A stretch of DNA of 53,647 nt, from positions 1 to 53,647 of the forward strand of contig JBMNGG010000019.1 in the NCBI GenBank assembly GCA_050949705.1. The letters are read 5' to 3'. Below the pieces are notes generated by a model, which did no database searches, was not told the origin of the DNA, and worked only from the letters and a program-made list of their open reading frames with translations. The DNA is from JBMNGG01 sp050949705 (GTDB lineage Bacteria; Bacillota; Thermosediminibacteria; Thermosediminibacterales; Tepidanaerobacteraceae). Numbering within the stretch: the first letter of the stretch is position 1; each line of letters starts with the position of its first letter. Position numbers and translations under genes: made by a program. Positions 37,567 to 46,491 of this stretch are shown here, piece by piece.

Positions 37567-37619
37567 TAAAGAGCAGGGTGTGTGCCGTAAGGAGCACACA
37601 CCCTGTCTCTTTATCAACT
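37561..37619. terminator. Long bidirectional terminator overlapping both stop codons
   Basis: Nested stem: AGTTGATAAAGAG/CTCTTTATCAACT (37561-37573, 37607-37619) and AGGGTGTGTGC/GCACACACCCT (37575-37585, 37594-37604), 24 bp in total with a 1-nt against 2-nt bulge. The stop codons of the convergent genes on both strands fall in or next to the outer arms. Confidence 0.85.
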
Positions 37620-38097
37620 ATAAAATTTCCATAAAGAAGTAAACAATCATCAGAATTTCAGCAAGTATTTTTATTAATGTCCCACTTAAAATGCCTAGCA
37701 AAGTTCCAAATCCTATTCGCACCGCTTGATCAGTTTCAACACCCCGCAGTAATTCAGTAATTACAGCACCAAGGAAGGGTCCGATTATTATGCCTAATGG
37801 AGGAAAAAGAATTAGGCCTAGAAACATGCCGATTCCCGCACCGAAAACTGCTTGGCTACTACCACCAAAACGTTTTGTACCTATAGATGAAGCGATAAAA
37901 TCTATAAAAAATATTATTATAAGAACAACTGCTTGCAGAATATAGAAAGTTAGGTTTAAAGTTTTAAAACCGGTCATTATTCCATATAAAAGCATACCGC
38001 CGTATATAAGAGTAGCACCCGGTAGCACCGGTAGAAAAGTTCCTATTAAACCGAGAATAAATAATATTATCGCCAGAACTAAAGCAAAGCCTTCCAA
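37618..38097 (-). CDS. DUF456 membrane protein
   Basis: 159 residues, four or more membrane helices, with the DUF456 opening LILGLIGTFLPVLPG-like segment (here LGLIGTFLPVLPGATLIYGG) and the Gly-rich FGGSSQAVFGAGIGMFLGLI and GIIIGPFLGAVITELLRG. Function unknown. CAAGGAGGTC precedes the ATG. Monocistronic. Confidence 0.88.
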   Translation of the reverse strand: MEGFALVLAIILFILGLIGTFLPVLPGATLIYGGMLLYGIMTGFKTLNLTFYILQAVVLIIIFFIDFIASSIGTKRFGGSSQAVFGAGIGMFLGLILFPPLGIIIGPFLGAVITELLRGVETDQAVRIGFGTLLGILSGTLIKILAEILMIVYFFMEIL

Positions 38098-38178
38098 AGC
38101 GAGACCTCCTTGTAAAAAAATAAATGCATTATTCTACTATTCTTTTTATATAATATCATAGATGAAATACTTAAAGGA

Positions 38179-38234
38179 AGTGTCAAGATCAGGTGACAGA
38201 ACCACCGTCCCCCTGCCACCTCCCCCTTGTCACT
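38179..38234. repeat. REP-like nested palindrome
   Basis: Outer arms AGTGTCAAG/CTTGTCACT (38179-38187, 38226-38234) and inner arms AGGTGACAG/CTGCCACCT (38191-38199, 38213-38221), each 8 of 9 complementary, around a C-rich loop. Its GC content is far above the flanks. It resembles small dispersed repeats common in Clostridia (GTGACAGAACC...GTCCCC type). Confidence 0.55.
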
Positions 38235-38246
38235 CCTTAAAAAATT

Positions 38247-38268
38247 CGGCAATTGAGCCGTTTTTTTT
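38247..38268 (+). terminator. Short hairpin followed by T8
   Basis: CGGC-AATTGA-GCCG followed by eight T residues, upstream of the DedA-PAP2 gene. No gene for it to terminate is visible, so it may belong to the adjacent repeat or to a small transcript. Confidence 0.4.
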
Positions 38269-38327
38269 GTATAATAAATTATATAATAAATTAAGCAGTA
38301 TTTTCACTAATTGAAAGTGGTGATAAA

Positions 38328-39614
38328 ATGGAAAGTATTTTATATTTTTTAGATAGTACAAAAGAATTTTTTATTGAAAATGGAGCATGGGGGCTATTTA
38401 TTCTGTCATTTACTGAAGCATCTTTTTTTCCCATACCTCCTGATGTGGTCCTTTTACCGCTGGCTCTTTTTTCACCGGGTAAAGCCTTATATTATGCTGC
38501 TATTACTTCTATTGCATCTTCACTTGGGGGGATTTTTGGATATTTTATAGGAGTCAGAGCAGGCAGACCCATTTTATCACGGTTTATCAGAGAGGAGAAT
38601 TTTTATAAAATAGAAGACATGTTTTCTCGTTATGGGGGATGGGCTATAGCCGTTGCCGGATTTACTCCAATACCCTATAAAGTATTTACAATTGCATCAG
38701 GTGTATTTCACATGAATTTAGCAACTTTCATTATTGCAACGATTTTAAGCAGGAGTGCAAGATTTTTCTTGGAAGGTGCAATTATTCTCGTGATGGGCGA
38801 TAATGCTATGGTTTATATTAATAAATTGCTAGGGCCTGGTTCTTTTTTAGTATTGGCGATAGTTGGTGTGCTGTATTATATAGTGAGAAGAAGTGGCCTT
38901 TCAGTTAGTTTTAAATTAACTAAAGGGACATTTGCTTATAAAGTAAAACATAAAGTGAGCAAATTACTGGCTCTATATGGCGAATTTGGCATATATTTAG
39001 TTGCAGGATTTAGCATCGCTGCAACATTTGGATTTATGTTTTTTAAATTAGCTGCGGATGTTTTTGAAAAAGAGATGGAATGGTTTGACAAAGGTATCAT
39101 AAGCTATTTAGAGAGACTCAATCCAAGGTTGTTGGATAACATTTCGTTTTTATTTATTAAGATGCAAAGTCCTATAGTATTTTTCATAACAATAATCCTA
39201 TGTTTATTGCTTGTTTACTTTTTTTATAAAAATAATATTTATTCGGTTATGTCACTTTCGGCTTTCGCGGGCAGTTTTCTTTTGCAGTGGGGTTTTAAAT
39301 CTTTCTATAAAAGACCGAGAATTTCAATTGGCTCTAATTTAACAGATTTTTTTTCTTATAGTTTCCCTAGTGGCTTTATTGTATTATATACTGCATTATT
39401 TGGGTATGTGGCATTCTTACTCTTAAGAAGTAAGAATAAGTTTAGGAAAATAACTATTCTAACATTATGGATATGTCTTATGTTGATAGTTAGTATAAGT
39501 AGGGTATATGCAGGCATAAGCTACCCTAGTGATGTGCTGGCTGGTTTTTTATTGGGCGGATTATGGCTTGCAATTTGCATTGTAGCTACAAAGGCCTTTG
39601 AATATTACAGATAA
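38328..39614 (+). CDS. DedA/YqaA-type (SNARE-associated) domain fused to a PAP2-like domain lacking catalytic histidines
   Basis: 428-residue membrane protein. Residues about 1-190 are a DedA/VTT domain (SFTEASFFPIPPDVVLLPLA; GFTPIPYKVFTIASGVFHMN), a family with phospholipid flippase roles. Residues about 215-428 have the PAP2 fold, but all three phosphatase motifs are altered: KSFYKRPRI (324-332; the final RP is RI), PSGF (347-350; normally PSGH) and SRVYAGISYPSD (391-402; His replaced by Ser398). PAP2 enzymes need both histidines, so the second half is probably non-catalytic. AGTGGTGAT precedes the ATG. Monocistronic. Confidence 0.9.
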   Translation: MESILYFLDSTKEFFIENGAWGLFILSFTEASFFPIPPDVVLLPLALFSPGKALYYAAITSIASSLGGIFGYFIGVRAGRPILSRFIREENFYKIEDMFSRYGGWAIAVAGFTPIPYKVFTIASGVFHMNLATFIIATILSRSARFFLEGAIILVMGDNAMVYINKLLGPGSFLVLAIVGVLYYIVRRSGLSVSFKLTKGTFAYKVKHKVSKLLALYGEFGIYLVAGFSIAATFGFMFFKLAADVFEKEMEWFDKGIISYLERLNPRLLDNISFLFIKMQSPIVFFITIILCLLLVYFFYKNNIYSVMSLSAFAGSFLLQWGFKSFYKRPRISIGSNLTDFFSYSFPSGFIVLYTALFGYVAFLLLRSKNKFRKITILTLWICLMLIVSISRVYAGISYPSDVLAGFLLGGLWLAICIVATKAFEYYR

Positions 39615-39695
39615 ATATTGACATTTAAACCATATCCAGTTATTATGAATATATATTTTATTAATTCATAAATTCATAGCAATCGGAGTGAAATT

Positions 39696-40298
39696 ATGGC
39701 TAGAGGTTTTACAGACAGAGAAAAGGACATTATTAGAAAGGACCTTATTGATAAAGGTCGGGAGCTCTTCGGTTTATATGGTTTAAGAAAAACAAGTATA
39801 GAGGACTTGACAAAAGCTGTGGGGATTGCCCAAGGATCCTTCTATACTTTTTTCAATTCAAAGGAAGAGCTGTATCTAGAAGTAATAAACCAAGAAGGGG
39901 AGATTATCAAAGAAAAGTATTTTAGTGAAGATAGTACTGAGAAATTAACTAGGAAGCGTTTTAAAAATTTTTTTAGAAAGGTATTACAGATAGTTCATAT
40001 CAATCCTATTATCAAACAAATCTTTTTAGAAGAGGAAATAGATTTTTTGATTAGGAAAATTCCACCTGAAAAAATGAAAGAATATCATAAGCGATTCTTT
40101 AATCAGATTCTGATACTGATAAAAAAATGGCAGAAGGAAGGTGCCATTATTAATCATAAACCCGAGGTAATTGCAGCAGTATTGCAAACAATGTTTCACC
40201 TCATACTACATAAAAATGATTATGAAGAAGAAGATTTTGAAGATATTACTGAATTGCTAATAGATATAATGGCAACAGGCCTTGTTGTTGAAAATTAA
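39696..40298 (+). CDS. TetR-family regulator of the efflux operon
   Basis: 200 residues with an N-terminal TetR helix-turn-helix (GRELFGLYGLRKTSIEDLTK, then IAQGSFYTFFNSKEELYLEV) and a diverged ligand-binding C-terminus ending LVVEN. CGGAGTGAAA precedes the ATG. It lies 33 bp upstream of the adaptor gene and is codirectional, so it probably represses its own efflux operon. Confidence 0.92.
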   Translation: MARGFTDREKDIIRKDLIDKGRELFGLYGLRKTSIEDLTKAVGIAQGSFYTFFNSKEELYLEVINQEGEIIKEKYFSEDSTEKLTRKRFKNFFRKVLQIVHINPIIKQIFLEEEIDFLIRKIPPEKMKEYHKRFFNQILILIKKWQKEGAIINHKPEVIAAVLQTMFHLILHKNDYEEEDFEDITELLIDIMATGLVVEN

Positions 40299-40331
40299 AA
40301 CAAAATCTATTTAAAGAAAAGGGGAAAAGAG

Positions 40332-41588
40332 ATGTGGAAAAAAGCCCGAGGTTTTAAATACATATTGACAGTATTGATAATAATAGCCCTTATTTGCGGT
40401 TGTGGCTCCAATATACCTATCGAAGAAGAGATTGAAAAAACCGTGCCAGTAAAAGTGACTATTTCACAGATGGAGGACTTACCTGAATATCAATCGTTTC
40501 CCGGAAAGATATTAGCGATGGATGAAGTGACACTCACTCCTAAAATGGGAGGTATTGTAGAGGAAGTTCTTGTAAATGAAGGGGATAGAGTTACAGCAGG
40601 CCAAGTTATCATAAAACTGGAGCAAAAAGATGTAGTTTCACAACTCAATCAAGCCCAAGCTGCATATGATGCTGCAATGGCTCAGTTAAGCAGTTTAGAG
40701 AATGGTCAAATGCCTCAGCAGATTGCCCAGCTGGAATCAGCTGTAAATCAAGCTGAAGCGAATTTTAAAAATGCTAAAGAGAATTTTGAAAGGATGAAAG
40801 AACTTCTTGAAAAAGGTGCTATATCACAACAGCAATTTGAAGGAGTTGAGCTTCAATTTAATGTTGCCAAAGAGCAATATGAATCAGCTAAAACTCAATT
40901 AACTTTGACGCAAGAAAAAACTGCACCAGAAAGTATAGCAGCGGCAAAGGCCCAGGTTAAACAGACTGAAGCTATGCTTGAGGCGGCAAAGTCAGCATTA
41001 GACAACTGTCTTATTACATCACCTATTGATGGCACAGTAGGTGGGATAAATGCTCCAATTGGTCAGTTGGCAAGTCCAGGTGTTCCGATTGCAACTGTTG
41101 GGAATCTTAACAGTGTAGAAATAGAGATAAACGTTACTGAGGATAGGATAAACGGTTTAGAAGTTGGGCAAGAAGCTGAGGTGACGGTAGATTCGGTTGG
41201 TGATTCAGTGTTAAAAGGGAAAATTATAAGCATAAGTCCATTTAAAGACCCAATGACACAGGTTTATCCGGTGAAAATATTATTGCCAAATGAAGATGGT
41301 CTCTTAAAATCCGGCATGTTTGCTAGAGTTAAGCTCATGGTTGCATTACATACTAATGCTGTTACAATACCGGAGGATGCTGTTGTAAGTTACGATGGGA
41401 AATCAATAGTATATACTGTCAAAGAAGGTTTAGCTAAAGCCAATGAGGTAATTACAGGACCGGCTTCAATGGGTAAAATCGTTATAAAGGAAGGCCTTAA
41501 CCCTGACGAAGAAGTAATTATAGAAGGACAGGAAATAGTTAATGACAAAATAAAAGTTAGAGTTGAAGGCCGAGGTGATACACTATGA
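40332..41588 (+). CDS. RND efflux adaptor (membrane fusion) lipoprotein
   Basis: 418 residues. Signal peptide with lipobox ICGC (lipidated Cys24), then the HlyD/AcrA plan: a split lipoyl domain (GGIVEEVLVNEGDRVTAGQV and SPIDGTVGGINAPIGQLASP), an alpha-helical hairpin between them (about 105-215, Gln/Ala rich), a beta-barrel (about 260-340) and a membrane-proximal domain. It couples the pump to an outer channel. Its stop overlaps the pump's ATG (ATGA). Confidence 0.94.
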   Translation: MWKKARGFKYILTVLIIIALICGCGSNIPIEEEIEKTVPVKVTISQMEDLPEYQSFPGKILAMDEVTLTPKMGGIVEEVLVNEGDRVTAGQVIIKLEQKDVVSQLNQAQAAYDAAMAQLSSLENGQMPQQIAQLESAVNQAEANFKNAKENFERMKELLEKGAISQQQFEGVELQFNVAKEQYESAKTQLTLTQEKTAPESIAAAKAQVKQTEAMLEAAKSALDNCLITSPIDGTVGGINAPIGQLASPGVPIATVGNLNSVEIEINVTEDRINGLEVGQEAEVTVDSVGDSVLKGKIISISPFKDPMTQVYPVKILLPNEDGLLKSGMFARVKLMVALHTNAVTIPEDAVVSYDGKSIVYTVKEGLAKANEVITGPASMGKIVIKEGLNPDEEVIIEGQEIVNDKIKVRVEGRGDTL

Positions 41589-44500
41589 ACCTGCCGCTAT
41601 TTTCTATAAAAAGACCTGTAACTACTCTAATGATTATAGCTGTTGTCCTTGTTTTAGGCTTTATCTCATTTACAAAACTTGGCATAGATTTGTTCCCGGA
41701 TTTTTCATTTCCCATGGGAGTAGTTATGACACAATACAGTGGGGCATCTTCCTATGAAATAGAGAACATGATAACCAAACCTCTGGAGCAATCCCTTTCT
41801 ACTATGAGTAATGTGAAAAACATTCAATCTCTTAGTAGTGAGGGCAATTCTACCATTATGGTAGAGTTTAACTGGGGAACTAACATGGATGTGGCTGCAC
41901 AGGATATGCGGGAAAAGATTGATTTAATAAAGCCATATTTGCCTTCATCTGCTCAGACTCCAATGGTTATTAAATTTGACCCGTCTATGATGCCTGTAAT
42001 GTATATTGCCCTATATGGTGGCGATAATATCGTTCAGCTTAAGAAAATTGCAGATGATACTATTGTAAGCAGGCTGCTCCGTATTGAAGGTGTTGCATCT
42101 GTCTATGTAGACGGAGGATTAGAAAGACAAATAGTTATACGGGTGGACCCTGACAAATTGGCTTTTTACGGTCTTAGTATGCAACAAATTGCTGGCAAGC
42201 TTCAAATGGAAAACTTAAATTACCCAGGAGGGAGCGTAAATCAAGGTAATAGAGATTATATTATAAGAACAGAAGCGGAATTTAAGGATATATCTGAAAT
42301 AGAAGATTTACCAATTCCACTGCCTACAGGTGGTAGTATTCCGCTTAAGAGCATAGCAAAAGTTCAAGATACCCATAAAGACATTTCTACAATATCTCGA
42401 TACAACGGTAATCCTTGTATATCATTAACTATACAAAAGCAAAGCGGATATAATACTGTTCAGATAGCCAAAAAGGTAAAGGCTGAAATGGCAAAACTGA
42501 TTGACGAAATCCCTGTAGACATTGGTTACCAGCCTATTCTTGACCAGTCTGAATTTATAGAGTTCTCCATTAACAATGTAAAAAGAAATGCTATATCTGG
42601 TGGGATTATTGCCATATTGGTAATATATCTGTTTCTTAGAAACCTACGCAGCACACTTGTAATTGGTCTATCTATTCCTATATCGATCATAGCTACTTTT
42701 GTGCTGATATACTTTAATAAACTTACTTTAAACATGTTAAGCCTTGGTGGTTTAGCTTTAGGTGTGGGAATGTTGGTGGATAATTCCATAGTTGTTCTCG
42801 AAAATATATTTGTGCACCGTCAGCGGGGAGAACAGCCTATCACAGCTGCTGTGACTGGAGCAAATGAAGTAGCTTTAGCTGTAACTGCATCTACTCTAAC
42901 AACGGTAGCAGTATTTTTGCCTATTGTATTTGTCCAGGGTATAACAGCCCAATTATTTAAAGAATTAGCGCTAACAGTTGCATTTTCCTTAATGTCATCT
43001 CTAGTAGTTTCATTAACAATAGTTCCGTTACTTTCTTCCAAATTAATAGTACAGCAGTTGGAAAGCGACAATGTGACTGAAGAAACTAAAAAGAATAAGA
43101 ATATGCTTTCACCAATAATAGCCTTATTAGACGCCTTTAATGTATTCTATAAAAAAGTGGAGGAGAAGTACGCGGGTATATTAAAATGGTCTCTTACTCA
43201 CAGAAAAGTTATAATCATTCCATCAGTTGTTATGTTTGTTTTTAGCATGTGTTTAATTCCCTTTGTGGGAGCAGAGTTTTTACCTGAATCAGATGCAGGT
43301 TCGGTAAATATCTCTGTGAAGCTTCCCTATGGAACTAACCTGGATCGAAATGACAGCTTTATTAGGGGATTAGTGGAAAAACTGGAACAAATACCTGAAA
43401 TTGAAGGAATAATGGAAAGCATAGGTTCTTCTTCTGGTATGGAAAGCTTATATGGTTCGGATAGCAGTACTGCAAGTGTTGCAATTGAACTAGTGCCACT
43501 TGCTGAAAGAAAACGTTCAGCAGATGATGTTGCAGAGGAGATAAGGAAGTTAACGGCAGATATGACAGGTGCGGAAATACAAGTTGATGCTGTCAGTAGT
43601 ATGGACTTTTCTGGTGGTAGTTTATTAAGACCAATCTCCATCGAAATTAAAGGTGATGATATAGATAAATTGGAGGAAATATCCCGAGAAGTTGCCGAAA
43701 TAGTAAAGTCCACTCCAGGAACTCGCGAAGTAGAAAGTAGTCTTGAGGAAGGTAAACCAGAATTTGTAGTAAAAATTGATAGAGAAAAAGCTACTCTGTA
43801 TGGGCTTTCCAGTGGTCAAGTAGCCCAGACAGTAAATTCTGCTTTATCAGGTAGCGTAGCAGCACAATATAAAGTAGATGGCAATGAAATAGATATAGTG
43901 ATAAAGACTGATGAGGGATTAATAGATGATGTTCATAAAGTTAAGAGTCTTCTAATTCCAAGTCCTACAGGAGCTATGATTACATTGGGCGATATTGCAA
44001 AAATAGAAAGAAGCTCAAGCCCAATTACTATCGTTCGCCACAACCAAACCCGGCAAGTGTCAGTGACCGGGGCTATTGTTGGAAGAGATACAGCTACAGT
44101 AAACCGTGAAATTCAAACAAAGCTCAACCAACTTACACTGCCTAATGGTTATACCATAGAAATGGGCGGAGAACAAGAGCAAATGTTAGAGTCATTTAGA
44201 GATTTGATACTGGCATTTTTCCTGGCAGTAGCATTGGTATATATGGTTATGGCCGCTCAGTTTGAATCATTTAAACAGCCATTTATAATAATGTTTACTG
44301 TGCCTTTAGCTTTGACAGGTGTGATCTTTGCATTATTGCTAACAGGACGTCATATAAATCTTACATCACTTATAGGTGTAATAATGCTTGCGGGAATAGT
44401 TGTCAATAACGCCATAGTATTGATTGACTTTATAAATCAACTGAGAAGTAGAGGTGTCCCCAGGAATGAAGCCATAATCGAGGCGGGACCGAGAAGACTA

Positions 44501-44740
44501 AGGCCTATTCTTATGACAACTTTAACCACAGTATTAGGGCTGATTCCTCTTGCATTTGGTTTTGGAGAAGGAGCAGAATTAGCAGCACCTATGGCTACTG
44601 CTGTTATAGGAGGATTAAGCCTTGCTACAGTATTGACTTTAGTAGTAATACCGGTAGTTTATACGATTTTTGAGGACTGGGGAGATATTCTGGCAAGATA
44701 TAGAAAGAAAAGAAGAATGAAAAGAAGAGCAGAAGCTTAA
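41585..44740 (+). CDS. RND (AcrB/HAE-type) efflux pump
   Basis: 1,051 residues, full length for the family, with 12 membrane helices in two repeats and two large extracytoplasmic loops. Motifs include the N-terminal FSIKRPVTTLMIIAVVLVLG, the proton-relay helix 4 region GLALGVGMLVDNSIVVLENI (one Asp of the usual DD pair is Asn), and helix 10-12 segments such as GVIMLAGIVVNNAIVLIDFI and AGPRRLRPILMTTLTTVLGL. Proton-driven export of drugs, lipids or other amphiphiles is expected; the substrate is unknown. Translationally coupled to the adaptor. Confidence 0.95.
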   Translation: MNLPLFSIKRPVTTLMIIAVVLVLGFISFTKLGIDLFPDFSFPMGVVMTQYSGASSYEIENMITKPLEQSLSTMSNVKNIQSLSSEGNSTIMVEFNWGTNMDVAAQDMREKIDLIKPYLPSSAQTPMVIKFDPSMMPVMYIALYGGDNIVQLKKIADDTIVSRLLRIEGVASVYVDGGLERQIVIRVDPDKLAFYGLSMQQIAGKLQMENLNYPGGSVNQGNRDYIIRTEAEFKDISEIEDLPIPLPTGGSIPLKSIAKVQDTHKDISTISRYNGNPCISLTIQKQSGYNTVQIAKKVKAEMAKLIDEIPVDIGYQPILDQSEFIEFSINNVKRNAISGGIIAILVIYLFLRNLRSTLVIGLSIPISIIATFVLIYFNKLTLNMLSLGGLALGVGMLVDNSIVVLENIFVHRQRGEQPITAAVTGANEVALAVTASTLTTVAVFLPIVFVQGITAQLFKELALTVAFSLMSSLVVSLTIVPLLSSKLIVQQLESDNVTEETKKNKNMLSPIIALLDAFNVFYKKVEEKYAGILKWSLTHRKVIIIPSVVMFVFSMCLIPFVGAEFLPESDAGSVNISVKLPYGTNLDRNDSFIRGLVEKLEQIPEIEGIMESIGSSSGMESLYGSDSSTASVAIELVPLAERKRSADDVAEEIRKLTADMTGAEIQVDAVSSMDFSGGSLLRPISIEIKGDDIDKLEEISREVAEIVKSTPGTREVESSLEEGKPEFVVKIDREKATLYGLSSGQVAQTVNSALSGSVAAQYKVDGNEIDIVIKTDEGLIDDVHKVKSLLIPSPTGAMITLGDIAKIERSSSPITIVRHNQTRQVSVTGAIVGRDTATVNREIQTKLNQLTLPNGYTIEMGGEQEQMLESFRDLILAFFLAVALVYMVMAAQFESFKQPFIIMFTVPLALTGVIFALLLTGRHINLTSLIGVIMLAGIVVNNAIVLIDFINQLRSRGVPRNEAIIEAGPRRLRPILMTTLTTVLGLIPLAFGFGEGAELAAPMATAVIGGLSLATVLTLVVIPVVYTIFEDWGDILARYRKKRRMKRRAEA

Positions 44741-44750
44741 ACTATGATAT

Positions 44751-44797
44751 TGTGTGCGGCATTGGGTATCATAAGGCTTAACCCGATGTCGCATATA
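44751..44797 (+). other. Intercistronic hairpin between pump and TolC-like genes
   Basis: TGCGGCATTGGGT (44755-44767) pairs with ACCCGATGTCGCA (44781-44793), 13 bp with two G-U pairs and extendable by about four more, with no T-run. It probably stabilises or processes the mRNA, or partly reduces TolC expression. Confidence 0.55.
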
Positions 44798-44839
44798 TAG
44801 TGTTTTGCATTAAAAAGTAAAATTATGGAGGGCTACATA

Positions 44840-46078
44840 ATGGGAAAAATATGGCGAGGTAAAAGTTTTTTGGTCACTGTAATTATTTTGGTATTAATAA
44901 CTTCAAGTTTCGTTTTTGCCCAAGAAAATAGTAAAAGTGAAGATGATGTTTTAGAACTGTCTCTAAAGGAAGCTTTGGAAATTGCAGAAGAAAACAATCA
45001 GCAAGTAAAAATTTCTGAATTGGGGCTTGAAAAGGCGAAACTTGCAAAAAAGCAATATAGATATCAGGATAAAAAAGCCAAGGATATGGAAGATGCTATA
45101 AAAGAAGCTATAGAGCAATGGAATCAATTACCGGAGGAAATGCAAAGAGAGTTAGAGGAAGAAGGATTAAAACCGGTAGACCCAGGTCTGTCTTCAAGTT
45201 TTGAGTATACATATCAAATGGATATTTTAGAGAAAACAACAGATATAGGAGTAAAACTAGCCGAAGCAGGAATCGACGTTACTGTTAAAGGTATTCACTT
45301 TGGTGTAGAGGCAGCATACTATGGTGCTCTTTCTGCCAAGGAAAATACGATGATTGCAGAAGCAGCTTTAGAGAGGCAAAAGGATATGCTAAAAATAGCC
45401 CAAGCACAATATAATGTTGGCACTGTGGCAAAAAAAGACGTCCTAGATGCAGAAGTTCAGCTTGCATCAGCTGAAGCTAATTTATTAAAGGCTCAGGTAC
45501 AAGAAGAAAAAGCTTATATTAATCTAAAAAGATTACTAGGGCTACCATTAGACAAACCAATAAAGCTCACAGATTATTTTGAGTATAACCCAAAGGATCT
45601 AGAAAAGAATTTAGAAGAGATTATAGAAGAAGCACAGCAAAGTCGTATCGACATAATGAGTGCTGAGGGCACATTTGAGATTGCTAAACTTGATTTTGAC
45701 TTAAATAGTAAGGTCTATCCCTCAAATACCTTCATATATAAAGAAAAAGAACATGCTATGGAAGAAGCCCGGATGAAATTAGCTGATACTAGAAGCAGTG
45801 TTGAAGCAGAAGTTAGGGGAATATGGCTCGATTTAAAAGAAGCAGAGACCAACATCTTCGTTCTTGATAAGTCTTTAGAGATGGCTGAAGAAAGTTTACG
45901 AATTGCAAAACTTAGCTATGAAGCCGGACTTATACGCAGCGTGGATGTAGCTGCAGCTGAAGAAGGATTCAAACAGGTACAGTTACAAAGGTCAGCAGTT
46001 ATATACAATTATAACTTGGCTAGGCTCAAACTTGAAAATGTGGTGTATTTTTCAGTTTCCGGAAGCTTAACGGTGTAA
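44840..46078 (+). CDS. TolC-family outer channel-like protein
   Basis: 412 residues with a cleavable signal peptide (VTVIILVLITSSFVFAQEN) and two OEP repeats, each opening with the long amphipathic helices of TolC (LSLKEALEIAEENNQQVKIS; later SLEMAEESLRIAKLSYEAGL, VDVAAAEEGFKQVQLQRSAV). No lipobox. ATG 44840 was chosen for GGAGGG 8 bases upstream. It completes a tripartite efflux set with the preceding two genes. TolC normally spans an outer membrane; in a monoderm Firmicute it would have to reach through the wall or S-layer. Confidence 0.9.
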   Translation: MGKIWRGKSFLVTVIILVLITSSFVFAQENSKSEDDVLELSLKEALEIAEENNQQVKISELGLEKAKLAKKQYRYQDKKAKDMEDAIKEAIEQWNQLPEEMQRELEEEGLKPVDPGLSSSFEYTYQMDILEKTTDIGVKLAEAGIDVTVKGIHFGVEAAYYGALSAKENTMIAEAALERQKDMLKIAQAQYNVGTVAKKDVLDAEVQLASAEANLLKAQVQEEKAYINLKRLLGLPLDKPIKLTDYFEYNPKDLEKNLEEIIEEAQQSRIDIMSAEGTFEIAKLDFDLNSKVYPSNTFIYKEKEHAMEEARMKLADTRSSVEAEVRGIWLDLKEAETNIFVLDKSLEMAEESLRIAKLSYEAGLIRSVDVAAAEEGFKQVQLQRSAVIYNYNLARLKLENVVYFSVSGSLTV

Positions 46079-46125
46079 CATCATAAGTAAACAAATAGTA
46101 TTGGTTGAGATGTGAAAGTTGCTCC

Positions 46126-46328
46126 GGTTAAGATGATGGCACTTCTTCCTAAAGCAAGACCTGTTATTCTAAAGCTTGGTCCTACACTACGCAGGGGTTC
46201 ACGGGCAATTCGGCGTCCTGCCGAGTGCCCGTCAGCGTGCGTCCTGCACGCTGCCCCTGCTTCGTTTGTCCCAAGTTTAAGAATAACAACGGTCTTGCTA
46301 AACGGAATCCTTTGCCATCATCTTAACC
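46126..46328. repeat. 203-bp fold-back (MITE-like) element with two GTCCT-loop hairpins
   Basis: The outer 16 bp are perfect inverted repeats (GGTTAAGATGATGGCA 46126-46141; complement 46313-46328), and complementarity continues with short gaps over about 60 bp per arm (GCAAGACC, GTTATTCT, CTTGG blocks on both sides). The core is closed by GCAGGGG/CCCCTGC (46191-46197, 46254-46260) and carries two GC-rich hairpins (46201-46232 and 46233-46253), each with the loop GTCCT. A 97-residue ORF across it is spurious. It fills the 413-bp gap between the TolC-like gene and the next SLH gene. Confidence 0.75.
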
Positions 46329-46491
46329 TCAGAACAGTTTTAACAGATGAAATCAATATTACATTAATATTACAATTCGGTTACATTTCAGATATACCCT
46401 CATAATTTTAACCCCGTCTTCGATATTATATGGTAGATAAAGCAAAACCTGGATTCCGGAACAGGGTTGATTTTGAAAAAGGAGGGTATTT

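Noticed and set aside
39696..46078. Proteobacterial origin of the region because of RND/TolC genes
   Set aside because: Base composition, start-codon and SD use match the neighbours, and the flanks are Firmicutes-like, so recent transfer from a Gram-negative is not supported.
46112..46405. 97-codon ORF upstream of the SLH gene
   Set aside because: Its codons run through the fold-back element; composition and sequence follow the palindrome, and no SD site is present.
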